Assembly (NCBI GenBank): GCA_041915365.1
Contig: JAYSBP010000010.1
Location: 27,039-91,038 of the forward strand
Length of the DNA: 64,000 nt
Source: UBA6016 sp041915365
GTDB taxonomy: Bacteria > Campylobacterota > Campylobacteria > Campylobacterales > UBA6016
Direction: 5' to 3'
Shown here: in pieces, positions 34,992-44,519 of the stretch
How positions within the stretch are numbered: position 1 is the first letter of the stretch
Layout: the number at the start of each line of letters is the position of its first letter
Translations under genes and position numbers: made by a program
Notes under the pieces: model-generated
Databases searched by the model: none
What the model was told of the DNA's origin: nothing
What the model saw: the letters and a program-made list of their open reading frames with translations, nothing else

Positions 34992-36227
34992 TTAGTCCAT
35001 ACTTACTTCTATGCTTTTTCCATTAGCTATCTCTGCTAACTCAACTCCAAACTCATAACACTTGGTAAGTTCTTCTTTTGTCGGTATCAACTTGAATTTG
35101 ACAGGCTCCAATGGTGTTCTAAATTTTAGCCCTCGCATACGATTGTAAAGCATATTTTGAGCCTCACCGCTCCATCCATAACTACCAAATACGGCACCTA
35201 TCTTGCCCCTGCTTTCCAAAAATGCCATACAGGCAAGTAAATCCCACGCAGGCTTAACCGCATCGGCATTTATCGTAGGTGAACCGACAACAACCACATC
35301 GCTCTCTTCAAGTAGCGTAATCATATTGTTCATCTCGAGAGCTTCCATATCGTATATGCTAGCCCTTATTCCGTCCACCGAGTCTGCACCCAGATATATC
35401 TGCTCTGCCATCGACCTAGTATTGCCATAGCTTGAGACATAAAATATATTGACATGCTTGTAGTGATACTCTTTTTTTGCAAACTTCGCCTCACTACTCC
35501 ACTCGCCGTATAGAGATATGAATTTTTCAGGCTTGCTTCTGAGTATTGGACCGTGCGCCGGTGCTATAAGCGCTATATCCTTTGTGGCATAGAGCTCAAG
35601 GGCTGATATAACATAGCGCTTAAAAGGCCTCATAATATGCTCATAATAATACTTGAACGCGTAGTCAAAGTCACCGACCATATCATCAAATAATCTCGGG
35701 TCGTAAAAATGGCAGCCAAATACATCGCCGCTAAAAACTATCTTATCCTCAACGAGATATGTGCTCATCGTGTCAGGCCAATGCAAAAATGGCGTAGACA
35801 AAAACTCCAGCGTTTTGTCTCCAAGAGAGATGCTATCTCCAGTTTGTGCCGTCGTAAACTCTATGTCGCTTTTTATTAGCGCTTTTAGCATTGATTTTGC
35901 AGTAATGGATATGATTATTTTTGCCTCGGGAGCTCTTTTCATAAGCTCAAATATTGCCCCCGAGTGGTCTGGCTCTAGGTGGTTTAAGACTATATATTTT
36001 ATCTCGTCATAAAAACATAATTGCTCTAGCTTGTCAAAAAACTGTTGTTCAAACTCTTTTTTTACCGTATCTATGACGGCCACCCCTTCGCTACCTCTTA
36101 CAAGATATGAATTGTAAGAAGTGCCGTTGGCGGTCTTCATTATGATGTCAAAGGTTCTTATATTTTGGTCAAAAGCCCCTATATAATGGACTGAGGGTAT
36201 TATCTCTATCGGTGTATTTTTACTCAT
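34992..36227 (-). CDS. fprA: Flavodiiron protein (FprA-type oxygen/NO reductase)
   Basis: It has the two-domain plan of A-type flavoproteins: a metallo-beta-lactamase-like diiron domain (about 1-245) with H83, E85, D87 and H88 of the HxExDH motif plus later His/Asp ligands (LHWPDT, SGDVFGCH, PAHGPI), and a flavodoxin domain (about 255-400; YVSSYGNTRSMA). There is no C-terminal rubredoxin domain, so electrons must come from a separate donor. These enzymes reduce O2 or NO to protect microaerophiles and anaerobes. The start is the second ATG (36227), 6 bases after AGGAG, instead of the ATG two codons earlier. Confidence 0.94.
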   Translation of the reverse strand: MSKNTPIEIIPSVHYIGAFDQNIRTFDIIMKTANGTSYNSYLVRGSEGVAVIDTVKKEFEQQFFDKLEQLCFYDEIKYIVLNHLEPDHSGAIFELMKRAPEAKIIISITAKSMLKALIKSDIEFTTAQTGDSISLGDKTLEFLSTPFLHWPDTMSTYLVEDKIVFSGDVFGCHFYDPRLFDDMVGDFDYAFKYYYEHIMRPFKRYVISALELYATKDIALIAPAHGPILRSKPEKFISLYGEWSSEAKFAKKEYHYKHVNIFYVSSYGNTRSMAEQIYLGADSVDGIRASIYDMEALEMNNMITLLEESDVVVVGSPTINADAVKPAWDLLACMAFLESRGKIGAVFGSYGWSGEAQNMLYNRMRGLKFRTPLEPVKFKLIPTKEELTKCYEFGVELAEIANGKSIEVSMD

Positions 36228-36265
36228 CGGCATCTCCTATCTAATTCAAGATATGAAGTGCATTT

Positions 36266-37168
36266 TTAGTGCCTCTTGTCCTCCATCTCACTTTCCAGCA
36301 TATTTGCCGCAGTGATTGACTCTAACATCTGCTTTGCCATATCGCCTAGTGCGCCTGGGCCTGAGGGCACCATAAGTACCGCATTTTTTTCGCCGACCGT
36401 CTTTAGCATATCTATATATTGTGTCAGCATCATTAGATTGAATATCTCTTTTTCGCTTGCGTCTTGAAGCTGTGTGCGAAACTCGCTAATCGACTCGGTA
36501 AGCCCTCTTACTATCTCCAGCCTTTGCTTTGCAATACCCTCGCCGACGAGTCTTTTTTGCTCCGCATCGGCTTGAGCTAGTCTAATAATAAGTGCTTTTT
36601 CAGCCTCTCCTTTTGCGATATTTGACTCCATTAGTCTTTTATTGGTATTTATCTGGTTCATAGCGTCTTCTAGCTCATGCGGAAGATTTATCTGCACGAC
36701 CTGCGTATTTACTATGTCTATCCCGTATTTTGGCATCTCTTTTGCGAGGTTTTCCCGTATAGCTGTGGCCAAAGCCTCTTGATTTGAAAAGAACTCGTCA
36801 AGATCCATCTTTGGCACTATGCTTCGCACGGAGTCAAATATATAGCTCTCTAATTGGTGGCGGAGATTTGAAAGCGTATATACCGATTCGTATACTTTGT
36901 CCGGAAATACTTTGTATTGTACGGCTATCTGCATCGTATAAAACACGTTATCTTGCGTCTTTGTCGATACGTCCACGTTTGCTTGGAGCTGCCTAAGTGT
37001 TTGTTTGTAGGGTACAGTCTCAATAAATGGAATGACAAAATTTAGCCCGGGCGACATAGTCCTATTAAACCTGCCCAGCCTCTCAACCACAAACACCTCT
37101 TGTTGCGGCACTATCTTGATACCCAAAATTACAAAAAACAGTATAAACGCCAATACTCCAACTTCCAT
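36266..37168 (-). CDS. SPFH-domain membrane protein (stomatin/QmcA-like)
   Basis: The 300-residue protein has an N-terminal membrane segment (about 3-20) and an SPFH/Band 7 domain (about 22-190, with VERLGRF, SPGLNFVIPFI and DVSTKTQDNV), followed by a charged coiled coil (about 190-240) and a G/P-rich tail. QmcA/stomatin-type proteins form cage-like oligomers around membrane proteases or microdomains. The usual partner NfeD is not adjacent. It lies between cvfB and fprA on the same strand with gaps of 24 and 38 bases, so it may be in one operon with them. Confidence 0.93.
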   Translation of the reverse strand: MEVGVLAFILFFVILGIKIVPQQEVFVVERLGRFNRTMSPGLNFVIPFIETVPYKQTLRQLQANVDVSTKTQDNVFYTMQIAVQYKVFPDKVYESVYTLSNLRHQLESYIFDSVRSIVPKMDLDEFFSNQEALATAIRENLAKEMPKYGIDIVNTQVVQINLPHELEDAMNQINTNKRLMESNIAKGEAEKALIIRLAQADAEQKRLVGEGIAKQRLEIVRGLTESISEFRTQLQDASEKEIFNLMMLTQYIDMLKTVGEKNAVLMVPSGPGALGDMAKQMLESITAANMLESEMEDKRH

Positions 37169-37192
37169 TACGGCCTCCTTTTTTTGTTTATT

Positions 37193-38038
37193 TTACTTTT
37201 TGACAATCTCTATATTATTGTCGCTCAGAGCTATCCTGCCGCCATCTATTAGTAGCGTCAGCGCCGCTTTGTAGCTCTTTTTGCTTAGTCCAAATGTCGT
37301 TTTTATATCATCGGCGTCGCTTTTGTAGGTAAACGGCATTTTGCCGCCGTTTCTCGTCAGTACCGAAAGGACTTTTTCACTTGCTTCGTCTTTTCTCTTC
37401 TCACCCATCGCCCTTAGGCTAATATCCAACTTGCCATCTTCTCTAACGAGCTTCACATACCCTTTTCGTATATCACCGACCCCTACGTCTTCAAATATCT
37501 CATTGCGATACACCATCCCTTCAAAAGAATTATTGACTATTACCTTATATCCCATCGGAGTATGTGCAAGCACAAGCACCTCTACTTCTTCTTTTGATTT
37601 TAAGGATGCTGTCTCCTTGGACAAATAGCGCATTATCCGCTCATCACCCACAAGTCTATCCGTCTCGCCGTCATATATCACCCTTATGATACGCTTGTCG
37701 CCAACCCTAAAAGGTGTTTTCTGGTTTCGCCTAGGGACAAAAAGGTCTTTTGGCAGTCCCCAATCGACAAACGCCCCAAAACTCTCCACGCTCACAACTT
37801 CAAAAAAACCAAATTCGTCCACTAGCGCCGCAGGTCTCTCGCCGAGAGCTACAGTTCTATCTTCAGAATCTGTAGCGACAAATACGGCCAGTTCATCACC
37901 GACTTTCATGGACTTTGTAGTGTAGCGATTTGGGAGTAGCACAGCCTCACCGTCACCGGAGACCAAAAACACCCCAGGAGGGGTAATCCTGTCTATCTTT
38001 AGCGTATTTATCTTGCCAGGCTCTATTTTGTCGTTCAT
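37193..38038 (-). CDS. cvfB: S1-domain RNA-binding protein, CvfB family
   Basis: It has 281 residues with three S1-like beta-barrels and a C-terminal winged-helix domain (TFGLSKKSYKAALTLLIDGGRIAL), the known CvfB plan. The second S1 domain has the motif GFFEVVSVESFGAFVDWGLPKDLFVP. CvfB proteins bind RNA and modulate gene expression; in Staphylococcus the homologue affects virulence factors. It is the first gene of the minus-strand set cvfB-SPFH-fprA and is divergent from the EAL-domain gene. Cytoplasmic. Confidence 0.92.
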   Translation of the reverse strand: MNDKIEPGKINTLKIDRITPPGVFLVSGDGEAVLLPNRYTTKSMKVGDELAVFVATDSEDRTVALGERPAALVDEFGFFEVVSVESFGAFVDWGLPKDLFVPRRNQKTPFRVGDKRIIRVIYDGETDRLVGDERIMRYLSKETASLKSKEEVEVLVLAHTPMGYKVIVNNSFEGMVYRNEIFEDVGVGDIRKGYVKLVREDGKLDISLRAMGEKRKDEASEKVLSVLTRNGGKMPFTYKSDADDIKTTFGLSKKSYKAALTLLIDGGRIALSDNNIEIVKK

Positions 38039-38152
38039 AAATGTTTCTTTTTTGTTTTGATTATATCGTTTTTCGCATCTTAAACGCTCATATATACTTT
38101 TTTGGGATTTTTTTGTAGGATACGCAAAAACGAACTAGGGAGCGGTAAGGTG

Positions 38153-39823
38153 ATGCATAAATATAAGGATTTAAGTCAAAATGCGATGCTTAAACTCTTA
38201 TCGGACTACAAAACCGCAGTCGATATGACAACCATCCTATCCACTACCGACAAAAATGGGGTAATCACATACGCTAACGACAAGTTTTGCGAAATATCCG
38301 GATATTCGCTAGATGAACTAATAGGCAAAAACCACAACATCGTAAGACACCCAGATATGCCAAAAGAGGCTTTCAAAGACCTATGGGATACGATACAAAG
38401 AGGTGAGACGTGGAGAGGGATAGTCAAAAATAGAGCTAAAGACGGAAGCACATACGTCGTAGAGGCCAATATAATCCCAGCCAGAAATGAAAATGGAGAG
38501 ATAAACGAGTATATAGGTATACGCAGAGATATTACCGATGAGTATATGCGCACCGAAAATATCAAAAGTGAACTTGCCTTACAAAAAGAGGAGATAAAAA
38601 ATCTCACGTTGCTAGATAGCGTGTCAGGTCTTCCAAATCATCACGCTTTTTGCGAGTTTTTGCGTGAAAACAAAAACAAGCTAACTCTAATCGCCTTTAG
38701 AGTTGACCACCTACAGGGGATTAAAGATGTACTAGGTTATGGCTTTGCCGATGCCTATATGCGCCAATTCGTGGAGAACGTATCGAGCTTTTTTGAAGGC
38801 TTTACAAACAAACTCGGGATATACAAGATAGATACGGATGACATATGTATAGTTCTAGACGGAGCAGTGCCGCACGTTGAGAAAATAACGGAAGACTTGC
38901 TCTCTATGGCAAAATTCTTTTATGCCACACACAACGACATCTCACTCAGCTCACCGATAACCGTCGCCGCATACACAGGAACGGAAAATCTAAGACACAA
39001 GATAGTCACCCTCCTCTCCTATGCCTTTGATAAAAGTAGAGGCGAGCGCACAATAGGCGATGATGAGAGTGCTTGTTTTGCGGATGAGCTTCCGTTGAAT
39101 ATATTTTGGCTTGGTAAATACTCTGGAGCTTTGGCCGATGAGCAGATGGTTCCGTTTTTTCAGCCTATCTTTAACAACAAAACATCAAAAATAGAAAAAT
39201 ACGAGTGCCTAGCAAGAATAAGAGATAACGACAAAATAATCTCGCCGGACAAATTCATAGACCTTGCCACAAGGGCAAAACAAATACCGTTTCTTACAAA
39301 AGCGATAGTCAGAAAGGCATTCGAGACTTTCGGCAACCACGCAGACCTTGAATTTTCAATCAACGTCTCCGCTATGGACTTGCAAGACGAGTTTTTGTTA
39401 AAACAAGTCAACTACTGGCAAGAAAAGACAAAGATAGACCCATCCAGAGTGGTTTTCGAGATACTAGAGTCAGAGGATATATATAGATACGGGATACTCA
39501 AAAAATCAATCGCAACGCTAAAAGATATAGGATACAAAATAGCCATAGACGACTTTGGTACCGGATATTCAAACTTCATATCGCTTTTCAACTATCACGT
39601 CGATTACATCAAAATAGACGGCTCGCTAATAAAAGGGATTGCCCTAGATGACACAAAAGCCAAGATGGTGGAAAATCTAAACAAGTTTATACACATGTGC
39701 GGCGCTCAGTCAATAGCGGAGTTCGTAAGCGACGAGAATATACAAAAAATTGCACTAGACATAGGAATAGACTACTCGCAGGGCTACCATATAGGCGCAC
39801 CTTCTCAAGAGTTAATCGTTTAG
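38153..39823 (+). CDS. PAS-GGDEF-EAL protein, probable c-di-GMP phosphodiesterase
   Basis: Soluble protein of 556 residues: an N-terminal PAS domain with PAC (about 20-140, EISGYSLDELIGKNHNIVRHPDMP), a GGDEF domain (about 150-290) and an EAL domain (about 305-555). The GGDEF motif is replaced by DTDDI, so cyclase activity is not expected. In the EAL domain E351 is kept although the motif reads ECL, and the DDFGTGYSN loop (D466, D467) and the NVSAMDLQD segment are intact, so hydrolysis of c-di-GMP is likely. The PAS-type sequence resembles Aer-like redox sensors. ATG 38153 is chosen over an in-frame TTG 51 bases upstream because AAGG precedes it and the PAS domain starts soon after. Confidence 0.9.
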   Translation: MHKYKDLSQNAMLKLLSDYKTAVDMTTILSTTDKNGVITYANDKFCEISGYSLDELIGKNHNIVRHPDMPKEAFKDLWDTIQRGETWRGIVKNRAKDGSTYVVEANIIPARNENGEINEYIGIRRDITDEYMRTENIKSELALQKEEIKNLTLLDSVSGLPNHHAFCEFLRENKNKLTLIAFRVDHLQGIKDVLGYGFADAYMRQFVENVSSFFEGFTNKLGIYKIDTDDICIVLDGAVPHVEKITEDLLSMAKFFYATHNDISLSSPITVAAYTGTENLRHKIVTLLSYAFDKSRGERTIGDDESACFADELPLNIFWLGKYSGALADEQMVPFFQPIFNNKTSKIEKYECLARIRDNDKIISPDKFIDLATRAKQIPFLTKAIVRKAFETFGNHADLEFSINVSAMDLQDEFLLKQVNYWQEKTKIDPSRVVFEILESEDIYRYGILKKSIATLKDIGYKIAIDDFGTGYSNFISLFNYHVDYIKIDGSLIKGIALDDTKAKMVENLNKFIHMCGAQSIAEFVSDENIQKIALDIGIDYSQGYHIGAPSQELIV

Positions 39824-39828
39824 TAATC

Positions 39829-40485
39829 TCAGCGACTCAGCGTCCAAAAAAGCTCGCACATCTGTTGCGGGCTATCGACTATGGCGTCAGCCCCGCTCTC
39901 TTCAAGCTCAGCCCTATCCCTAAAACCCCAAGTCACCCCGATAGAATAAAACCCACCGTTTTTTGCCGTCAAAATATCATTTTTGGTATCGCCTATTATC
40001 GCTATCTCACTAGGCTTCAAACCAAACAAATCGGCTATCTCATACCCCAAAGCTGGGTTTGGCTTCACATCTATACCGTCCCTTTGTCCAAATACAGCCT
40101 CAAAATCAAATTCACTCAGATATTTTGATACGCATTTTTGCGTCAAATGCTCAGGCTTGTTCGACAAAATCGCTTTTTTGATACCAAGCGTATCAAGACA
40201 CTCCAAAACCAACGATATATTGGGATATGGAGTGGAGTTTCCTTGCAATTGCGAGTAGACGGCTGAAAACTCCGATGCCATCTCCAAAGTCAAAATTTCG
40301 CTATCACAGCCGCTGGCGGCCTTCATCAGATTGTATGCCCCCTGCCCCGCCAAATACCTATAGTCCTCTTTTTGTCTCTGCTCAAATCCGAAAGTCACAA
40401 GTACGGCATTGGCAAAATCGCAGACATCGCCAAGCGAGTCCAGTAGCGTCCCGTCAAGGTCAAATATAACGCCCTTTATACCCAT
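39829..40485 (-). CDS. gph: HAD hydrolase, phosphoglycolate phosphatase-like
   Basis: The protein has 218 residues with all four HAD motifs: D9 and D11 in FDLDGTLLDS, the Ser/Thr motif (LSNKPEHL), the lysine in KPNPALGYE and the acidic IGDTKND loop. The helical cap and length fit Gph, which hydrolyses 2-phosphoglycolate from DNA repair. Other small phosphatases of the family are possible. The start is ATG 40485, whose first base is the last base of the preceding stop (TGATG), so the gene is translationally coupled to the DUF302 gene in a three-gene operon with the TehA-like transporter. Confidence 0.85.
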   Translation of the reverse strand: MGIKGVIFDLDGTLLDSLGDVCDFANAVLVTFGFEQRQKEDYRYLAGQGAYNLMKAASGCDSEILTLEMASEFSAVYSQLQGNSTPYPNISLVLECLDTLGIKKAILSNKPEHLTQKCVSKYLSEFDFEAVFGQRDGIDVKPNPALGYEIADLFGLKPSEIAIIGDTKNDILTAKNGGFYSIGVTWGFRDRAELEESGADAIVDSPQQMCELFWTLSR

Positions 40486-40988
40486 CAAAACCTCGAGAAC
40501 TTAAATGCCATAAAACCAAGTATCTCTTCGACGTCCTTTGAGACCTCTTCTATAATCATCTCCGTCTCGCCTCCGTAGATTTTTGACATCAGCACGCCGT
40601 TGCTCACGGACACTACACATTCCCCGCTGGATTTTTCGTATATCGCTATCGAAATAGGCATAGAGACCGCCATCTTTTTGCGCTCATCGGCGCTTAGCAT
40701 ACGACCTGCAAATTTTGCATTACAGTACTTGATTATCGTGACCTTGCCGACATCCGCCCCACCGCCTTTTCTTATCTCTTCGGCTTGGTCTAGCACCGTT
40801 ATGGTTTTCCAACCATCTTTGGCGTTGATACGCTCAATTATCGTAGATACCGTTTTGTTGTAGTCATACGGGCTTTTGTGCTCCAAAATAAGAGCTTGTT
40901 TTGCAAAGCTTTGGATAAAAAAAGCACCGACTAGCGCACCAACAAACAAAGATACAAACGCAACTAAAGCAACTAAGATTTTATTCAT
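40485..40988 (-). CDS. DUF302-family membrane-anchored protein
   Basis: The 167-residue protein has an N-terminal membrane segment (about 5-25) that anchors a periplasmic DUF302 domain (about 40-165). The family signs are GWKTITVLD, the CNAKFAGRML segment with a conserved cysteine (C89) and PISIAIYEKSSGECVVS. The function of DUF302 is unknown; these proteins often lie beside sulfur or redox genes. The gene starts 3 bases after the TehA-like transporter stop and is coupled with gph. Confidence 0.85.
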   Translation of the reverse strand: MNKILVALVAFVSLFVGALVGAFFIQSFAKQALILEHKSPYDYNKTVSTIIERINAKDGWKTITVLDQAEEIRKGGGADVGKVTIIKYCNAKFAGRMLSADERKKMAVSMPISIAIYEKSSGECVVSVSNGVLMSKIYGGETEMIIEEVSKDVEEILGFMAFKFSRF

Positions 40989-40991
40989 CCT

Positions 40992-41936
40992 CTACTCCTC
41001 GACGCAAATTTCTTTTTTTCTTATATTGGCAACCGTAATCACGGCTACATATCCGACAACCAAAGAGGCGATAACCAAAAACAAAAGACCGATAAAGGCA
41101 TAAAGCGAAGAACCGCCGACTTGATAAGCGCTCATAAAAGCAATAGCCACGGCGTCTAGCGGAAACGTAAAAGCCCACCACGATATAAAAAATTTCAGCC
41201 CAAAAAAACTACGCCCCATAAAAAATAAAAGCACGGTAAAAAACAAAGCCATATTAAGCAAAAACATAGCACTCATATCAAAAGCCCCGAATATCCTCAT
41301 ATAAGCAACAAAACCGACCGCCGGCGGAGCTATAAATATAAAAAGTGTAGGGATAAATTTTTGCGGGAGCTGATGATGAAATATAATCCGATAAAAAATA
41401 ATAGTCCCGAGAACAAACCAAAAGAACATTCCGACGCTAAAAAAATAAAGCGACACCTCTTTTGGCAAAAAATCAACTCCAACAACCGGAACTAACACAT
41501 TTCCGACTATAGGGATAAACCAAGCAGGATTGGTGTGCGTAATTTCAAAATTGTGTCTAATCCAAAAACTTACGACATAAAAAGTCATAAACAAATGAAT
41601 CATCGTCCCAAAAGCCCAAAGCACCATCGCTACGGGAGGGAAATAAAAATAAAAGGCGATAGACAAAAGAAGAAGCGAGATAGATACCGCCGCAAAGAAA
41701 TTAATCCGTATCGGGTGTAAAAAATCTGCTTTTACCTCGTCAAAATACAAAAACGCTTTCGCAAGATAAAAAATAGCTATCACGACAAAAGCCGCTGCAG
41801 CGGCGAACATCAACAACTCATATATAATTTTTGGCACGCCAAATAAATGATAAGCTTTTTGGTAAGCTATGGCAAGTCCGCTAAGCCCCATCACAACGGC
41901 AAAAAAGGGAATCGGAAAGTGCTTTATCCTCTCCAT
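40992..41936 (-). CDS. TDT-family transporter (TehA/SLAC1-like anion channel)
   Basis: The protein has about ten hydrophobic helices over 314 residues, the plan of the TehA/SLAC1 family, with the conserved FFAVVMGLSGLA opening and an NFFAAVSISLLLLSIAF segment. Homologues are anion channels or transporters for tellurite-related exclusion, dicarboxylates, sulfite or chloride; the substrate cannot be read. ATG 41936 with a GGAG site 8 bases before it is preferred; a start at 42023 would add 29 polar residues and has no ribosome site. First gene of the operon TehA-like, DUF302, gph. Confidence 0.9.
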   Translation of the reverse strand: MERIKHFPIPFFAVVMGLSGLAIAYQKAYHLFGVPKIIYELLMFAAAAAFVVIAIFYLAKAFLYFDEVKADFLHPIRINFFAAVSISLLLLSIAFYFYFPPVAMVLWAFGTMIHLFMTFYVVSFWIRHNFEITHTNPAWFIPIVGNVLVPVVGVDFLPKEVSLYFFSVGMFFWFVLGTIIFYRIIFHHQLPQKFIPTLFIFIAPPAVGFVAYMRIFGAFDMSAMFLLNMALFFTVLLFFMGRSFFGLKFFISWWAFTFPLDAVAIAFMSAYQVGGSSLYAFIGLLFLVIASLVVGYVAVITVANIRKKEICVEE

Positions 41937-42089
41937 CGTATATCTCCAAATTATGTTTGTCTTATGATAGCATAATTTGAAATAATATAATTCAAGCTCT
42001 AGCCAAAACCTATTAGTAAACATACGGTAAATAGCGGAGTTTTTCTATAAAAATTATTTTGAAGAACTCGATTTAGAAGCAATAAAACA

Positions 42090-42206
42090 ATGGAGTCAGT
42101 CTTGGATATAGCATATACTACAACGATAGCAGGATTTTTGGCCGTATTAATGTCGGTGGCTTTGCCGCTTTTGGTAATGAAGTACTTTGTGGCAAAAAGA
42201 AAGTAG
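42090..42206 (+). CDS. Possible 38-residue single-span membrane protein
   Basis: An ATG frame of 38 codons has one hydrophobic helix (about residues 10-31) and ends in AKRK, a positive-inside tail. It sits alone on the plus strand between two minus-strand units. The ribosome site is weak (GAAG about 11 bases upstream). Small one-helix proteins often assist a membrane complex, and no family is recognised. Chance hydrophobicity cannot be ruled out. Confidence 0.4.
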   Translation: MESVLDIAYTTTIAGFLAVLMSVALPLLVMKYFVAKRK

Positions 42207-42212
42207 GCGACG

Positions 42213-42650
42213 CTACTTATGCCACTTTAACGCACTTGCAAGCTCTAGCCAAACTTTCTCGTAGTCTTTTTTTGTGGGTTCCGTCTTGAAATCCATCTGC
42301 GCCTTAGCTGCTAGTTTGCCGTAGCTATAGACCTCTATAAGAATGTAGCCGTCAAAATCGCTACCTAGGGAGCGCCCTCTCTCGGTCTGGCAAGTTGCCG
42401 TTATCTTTTGAATTTTTATTTCTATCTTTGATAAATCGTCGTGTTTTATATTTACGACACCATATTCATCCATACTTACTTTAGCCGTTTTTGGGATTGC
42501 CGCACAAATAGACTGGTCTATAATCTTTGTAAAAATTGGTTTTGTATCGCATCCAAAAAGAGATAAAACTAAAAATATTGCGAAAAATATATTGCCGTAG
42601 ACGATAGACTTTTTTAAAATATTTTTACGATATCTCAAAACACTTTTCAT
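42213..42650 (-). CDS. Lipoprotein of unknown function
   Basis: It is a 145-residue protein with a long N-terminal segment and a lipobox (LSLFGC, about C34), so it is probably anchored. The rest is mixed beta with two further cysteines (C49 in QSICAAIPK, C87 in TATCQTE). I do not recognise the domain. It is the last gene of a four-gene signalling operon, 30 bases downstream of the sensor kinase, and could be its periplasmic partner, but that is inference from position. An alternative internal start would not change the lipobox. Confidence 0.6.
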   Translation of the reverse strand: MKSVLRYRKNILKKSIVYGNIFFAIFLVLSLFGCDTKPIFTKIIDQSICAAIPKTAKVSMDEYGVVNIKHDDLSKIEIKIQKITATCQTERGRSLGSDFDGYILIEVYSYGKLAAKAQMDFKTEPTKKDYEKVWLELASALKWHK

Positions 42651-42680
42651 ATTCTAGCTATGTCTTCGCACCGACAATAC

Positions 42681-44519
42681 TCAACCCATCTCTTCATCAT
42701 GAAGTTCTATCGTAAAGGATGCCCCTTTTAACTTTTTGCCGTCTTTTTCAAATTCTGCGTTTTTGGCTTCGATAGTAGCATTAAACGAATTTTCAATAAT
42801 TTGACGTGTCATATAAAGCCCTATTCCAGTCCCTTGCGATTTGTTTTTCGTAGAAAAATATGGGTCAAATACCTTCGGCAAGTTCTTTGCCGATATCCCA
42901 CCGCCACTATCTACGATACTAAGCAAAGCGCCGCCGATAGTTCTGGTGCAAGATAGCCTTACAATTCTTGTTTTGACCTCATTTGCGACTATCGCATCTT
43001 TTGAGTTGTTGAGAATATTCAAAAGAGCCTGGATAAATCTATTGATAGAGCCGCTTATTTTGACGTTTTTGCATCCGTTGCACTCAACCTCAACATCGAT
43101 AAAGTGGTTTTTATAGACCGATTCCACAAGCGAGAGGGATTTGTTAACCGCATCTTCTAGTACAAAAGAGCCGCTTGGGTCGTCTTTGTAAAAACTTCTG
43201 AAGTCGTCTATCGTCGACGAGAGATACGAGACCTGCCTTTTGACATTTTTGACAGTTTCATCCAAAAATTCATCGCTCACCTCTCCGAGTTCTTTGTAAA
43301 TAGAAATTTTTGTGATAGAGCTTTGTATGATATTAAGAGGCTGTCTCCATTGATGCGCTATGTTTCCTATCATCTCACCCATCGCCACAAACCTAGACTG
43401 CACAAGCAGCATCTGGTCTTTTTGTTTTAACGCCGTTAGGTCGGTTAGGTTGATGATGGCGGCATCTCTGTCTTTGATATGCAAATAAGCTATGGAGGCC
43501 GATACGAAACAGCCGCTACCGTCTTTTTTTCTTAGGCGTATCTCGTCAAAGCTTTGCGGATAATGTCTGTTTTGTGGATTTGATATATCAAGAGCTTTCG
43601 CAAACTCGCTATCTTCGTCGATCTCAAAAATACCGTCTATTTTTTTTCGGAAAAATTCTACGGCGTCGTACCCAGTAAGCCTAGAAAAAGCGGGGTTTGC
43701 ATAGATAAGATTGGTATCAAAGAGCATAAGCGCATTTGGCGAGGCATCGGCAAGAACCCTAAACAGTTCAATTTGCTCGTTTAGCTCTTTTGTTCTATCC
43801 CTTATCGTGTCCTCTAGATTTTCATTGATATGGATAATTTTTTGTTGATATGAGATTAGCTTGTCAAGTGTCAAAGCAACGCTATTTTGAATAATGGACA
43901 TTTCATCTTTTTTATCTGTCGTTTGAAGCTTGATATTTGGTCTTTCGGGATTAAAATCGTTCAGTTTTTGCGTTAGATTTGCAAGAGGGGCAAAAAACTG
44001 ATTAATCCTAAAAAGACCGCTCACGCCGAGAACAAAAGCAAGCACAAATAGCAAAAATAGAGTCTTGGCTACAAACAATCTAGCCTCGCTAAAATCGGTC
44101 TTTGCATAATAAACACGAACCGTCGCAAGCTTTTGAATACCTAGGGCGTCATATATGTCACGCTCTATCACGAAGCACTCATCCAAAGATATTTTTTTGC
44201 TACCGCTATATCCGGTCTTGACTGGGACGGAGCTTGTCGGTTCTTTTACCTCTATCTCCACTATGTCGCTATTTCTCTCTATTTGCTTTATCATCTCAGA
44301 CCTGACGTCGGTGTCAAGTCCCAGTTGCAACGGGGCAGAGATATTTCCGGCTATCATTTCGGCTATTGTGTGAACTTTTTTTATTTCGGCTTTTTCTAGG
44401 TAGTCGTCAAACATAAAAAAGTTGATAATAAATACCGAACCGAAAACCACAAAAAAACTAAATACGTAAAAAGATAGGATTTTGGCCTTGAGGCTATAAA
44501 AATTAAACCTACTCATCAT
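42681..44519 (-). CDS. Membrane sensor histidine kinase with PAS domain
   Basis: The 612-residue kinase has two membrane helices (about 13-36 and 150-172) framing a periplasmic sensor, a HAMP-like linker, a PAS domain (about 250-365) and a kinase core with H389 (IAHQWRQPLN) and HATPase motifs DSGGG and GTGIGLYMTRQI. It is downstream of a YfiR-like protein gene and overlaps its end (ATGATGA junction), so the YfiR-like protein probably controls it in the periplasm. The cognate receiver may be the receiver-kinase hybrid of the same operon. Two consecutive ATGs are possible starts. Confidence 0.92.
   Translation of the reverse strand: MMSRFNFYSLKAKILSFYVFSFFVVFGSVFIINFFMFDDYLEKAEIKKVHTIAEMIAGNISAPLQLGLDTDVRSEMIKQIERNSDIVEIEVKEPTSSVPVKTGYSGSKKISLDECFVIERDIYDALGIQKLATVRVYYAKTDFSEARLFVAKTLFLLFVLAFVLGVSGLFRINQFFAPLANLTQKLNDFNPERPNIKLQTTDKKDEMSIIQNSVALTLDKLISYQQKIIHINENLEDTIRDRTKELNEQIELFRVLADASPNALMLFDTNLIYANPAFSRLTGYDAVEFFRKKIDGIFEIDEDSEFAKALDISNPQNRHYPQSFDEIRLRKKDGSGCFVSASIAYLHIKDRDAAIINLTDLTALKQKDQMLLVQSRFVAMGEMIGNIAHQWRQPLNIIQSSITKISIYKELGEVSDEFLDETVKNVKRQVSYLSSTIDDFRSFYKDDPSGSFVLEDAVNKSLSLVESVYKNHFIDVEVECNGCKNVKISGSINRFIQALLNILNNSKDAIVANEVKTRIVRLSCTRTIGGALLSIVDSGGGISAKNLPKVFDPYFSTKNKSQGTGIGLYMTRQIIENSFNATIEAKNAEFEKDGKKLKGASFTIELHDEEMG

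Noticed and set aside
42024..42160. Alternative plus-strand frame ending SQSWI overlapping the 38-codon frame
   Set aside because: It has no ATG, GTG or TTG start after the upstream stop.
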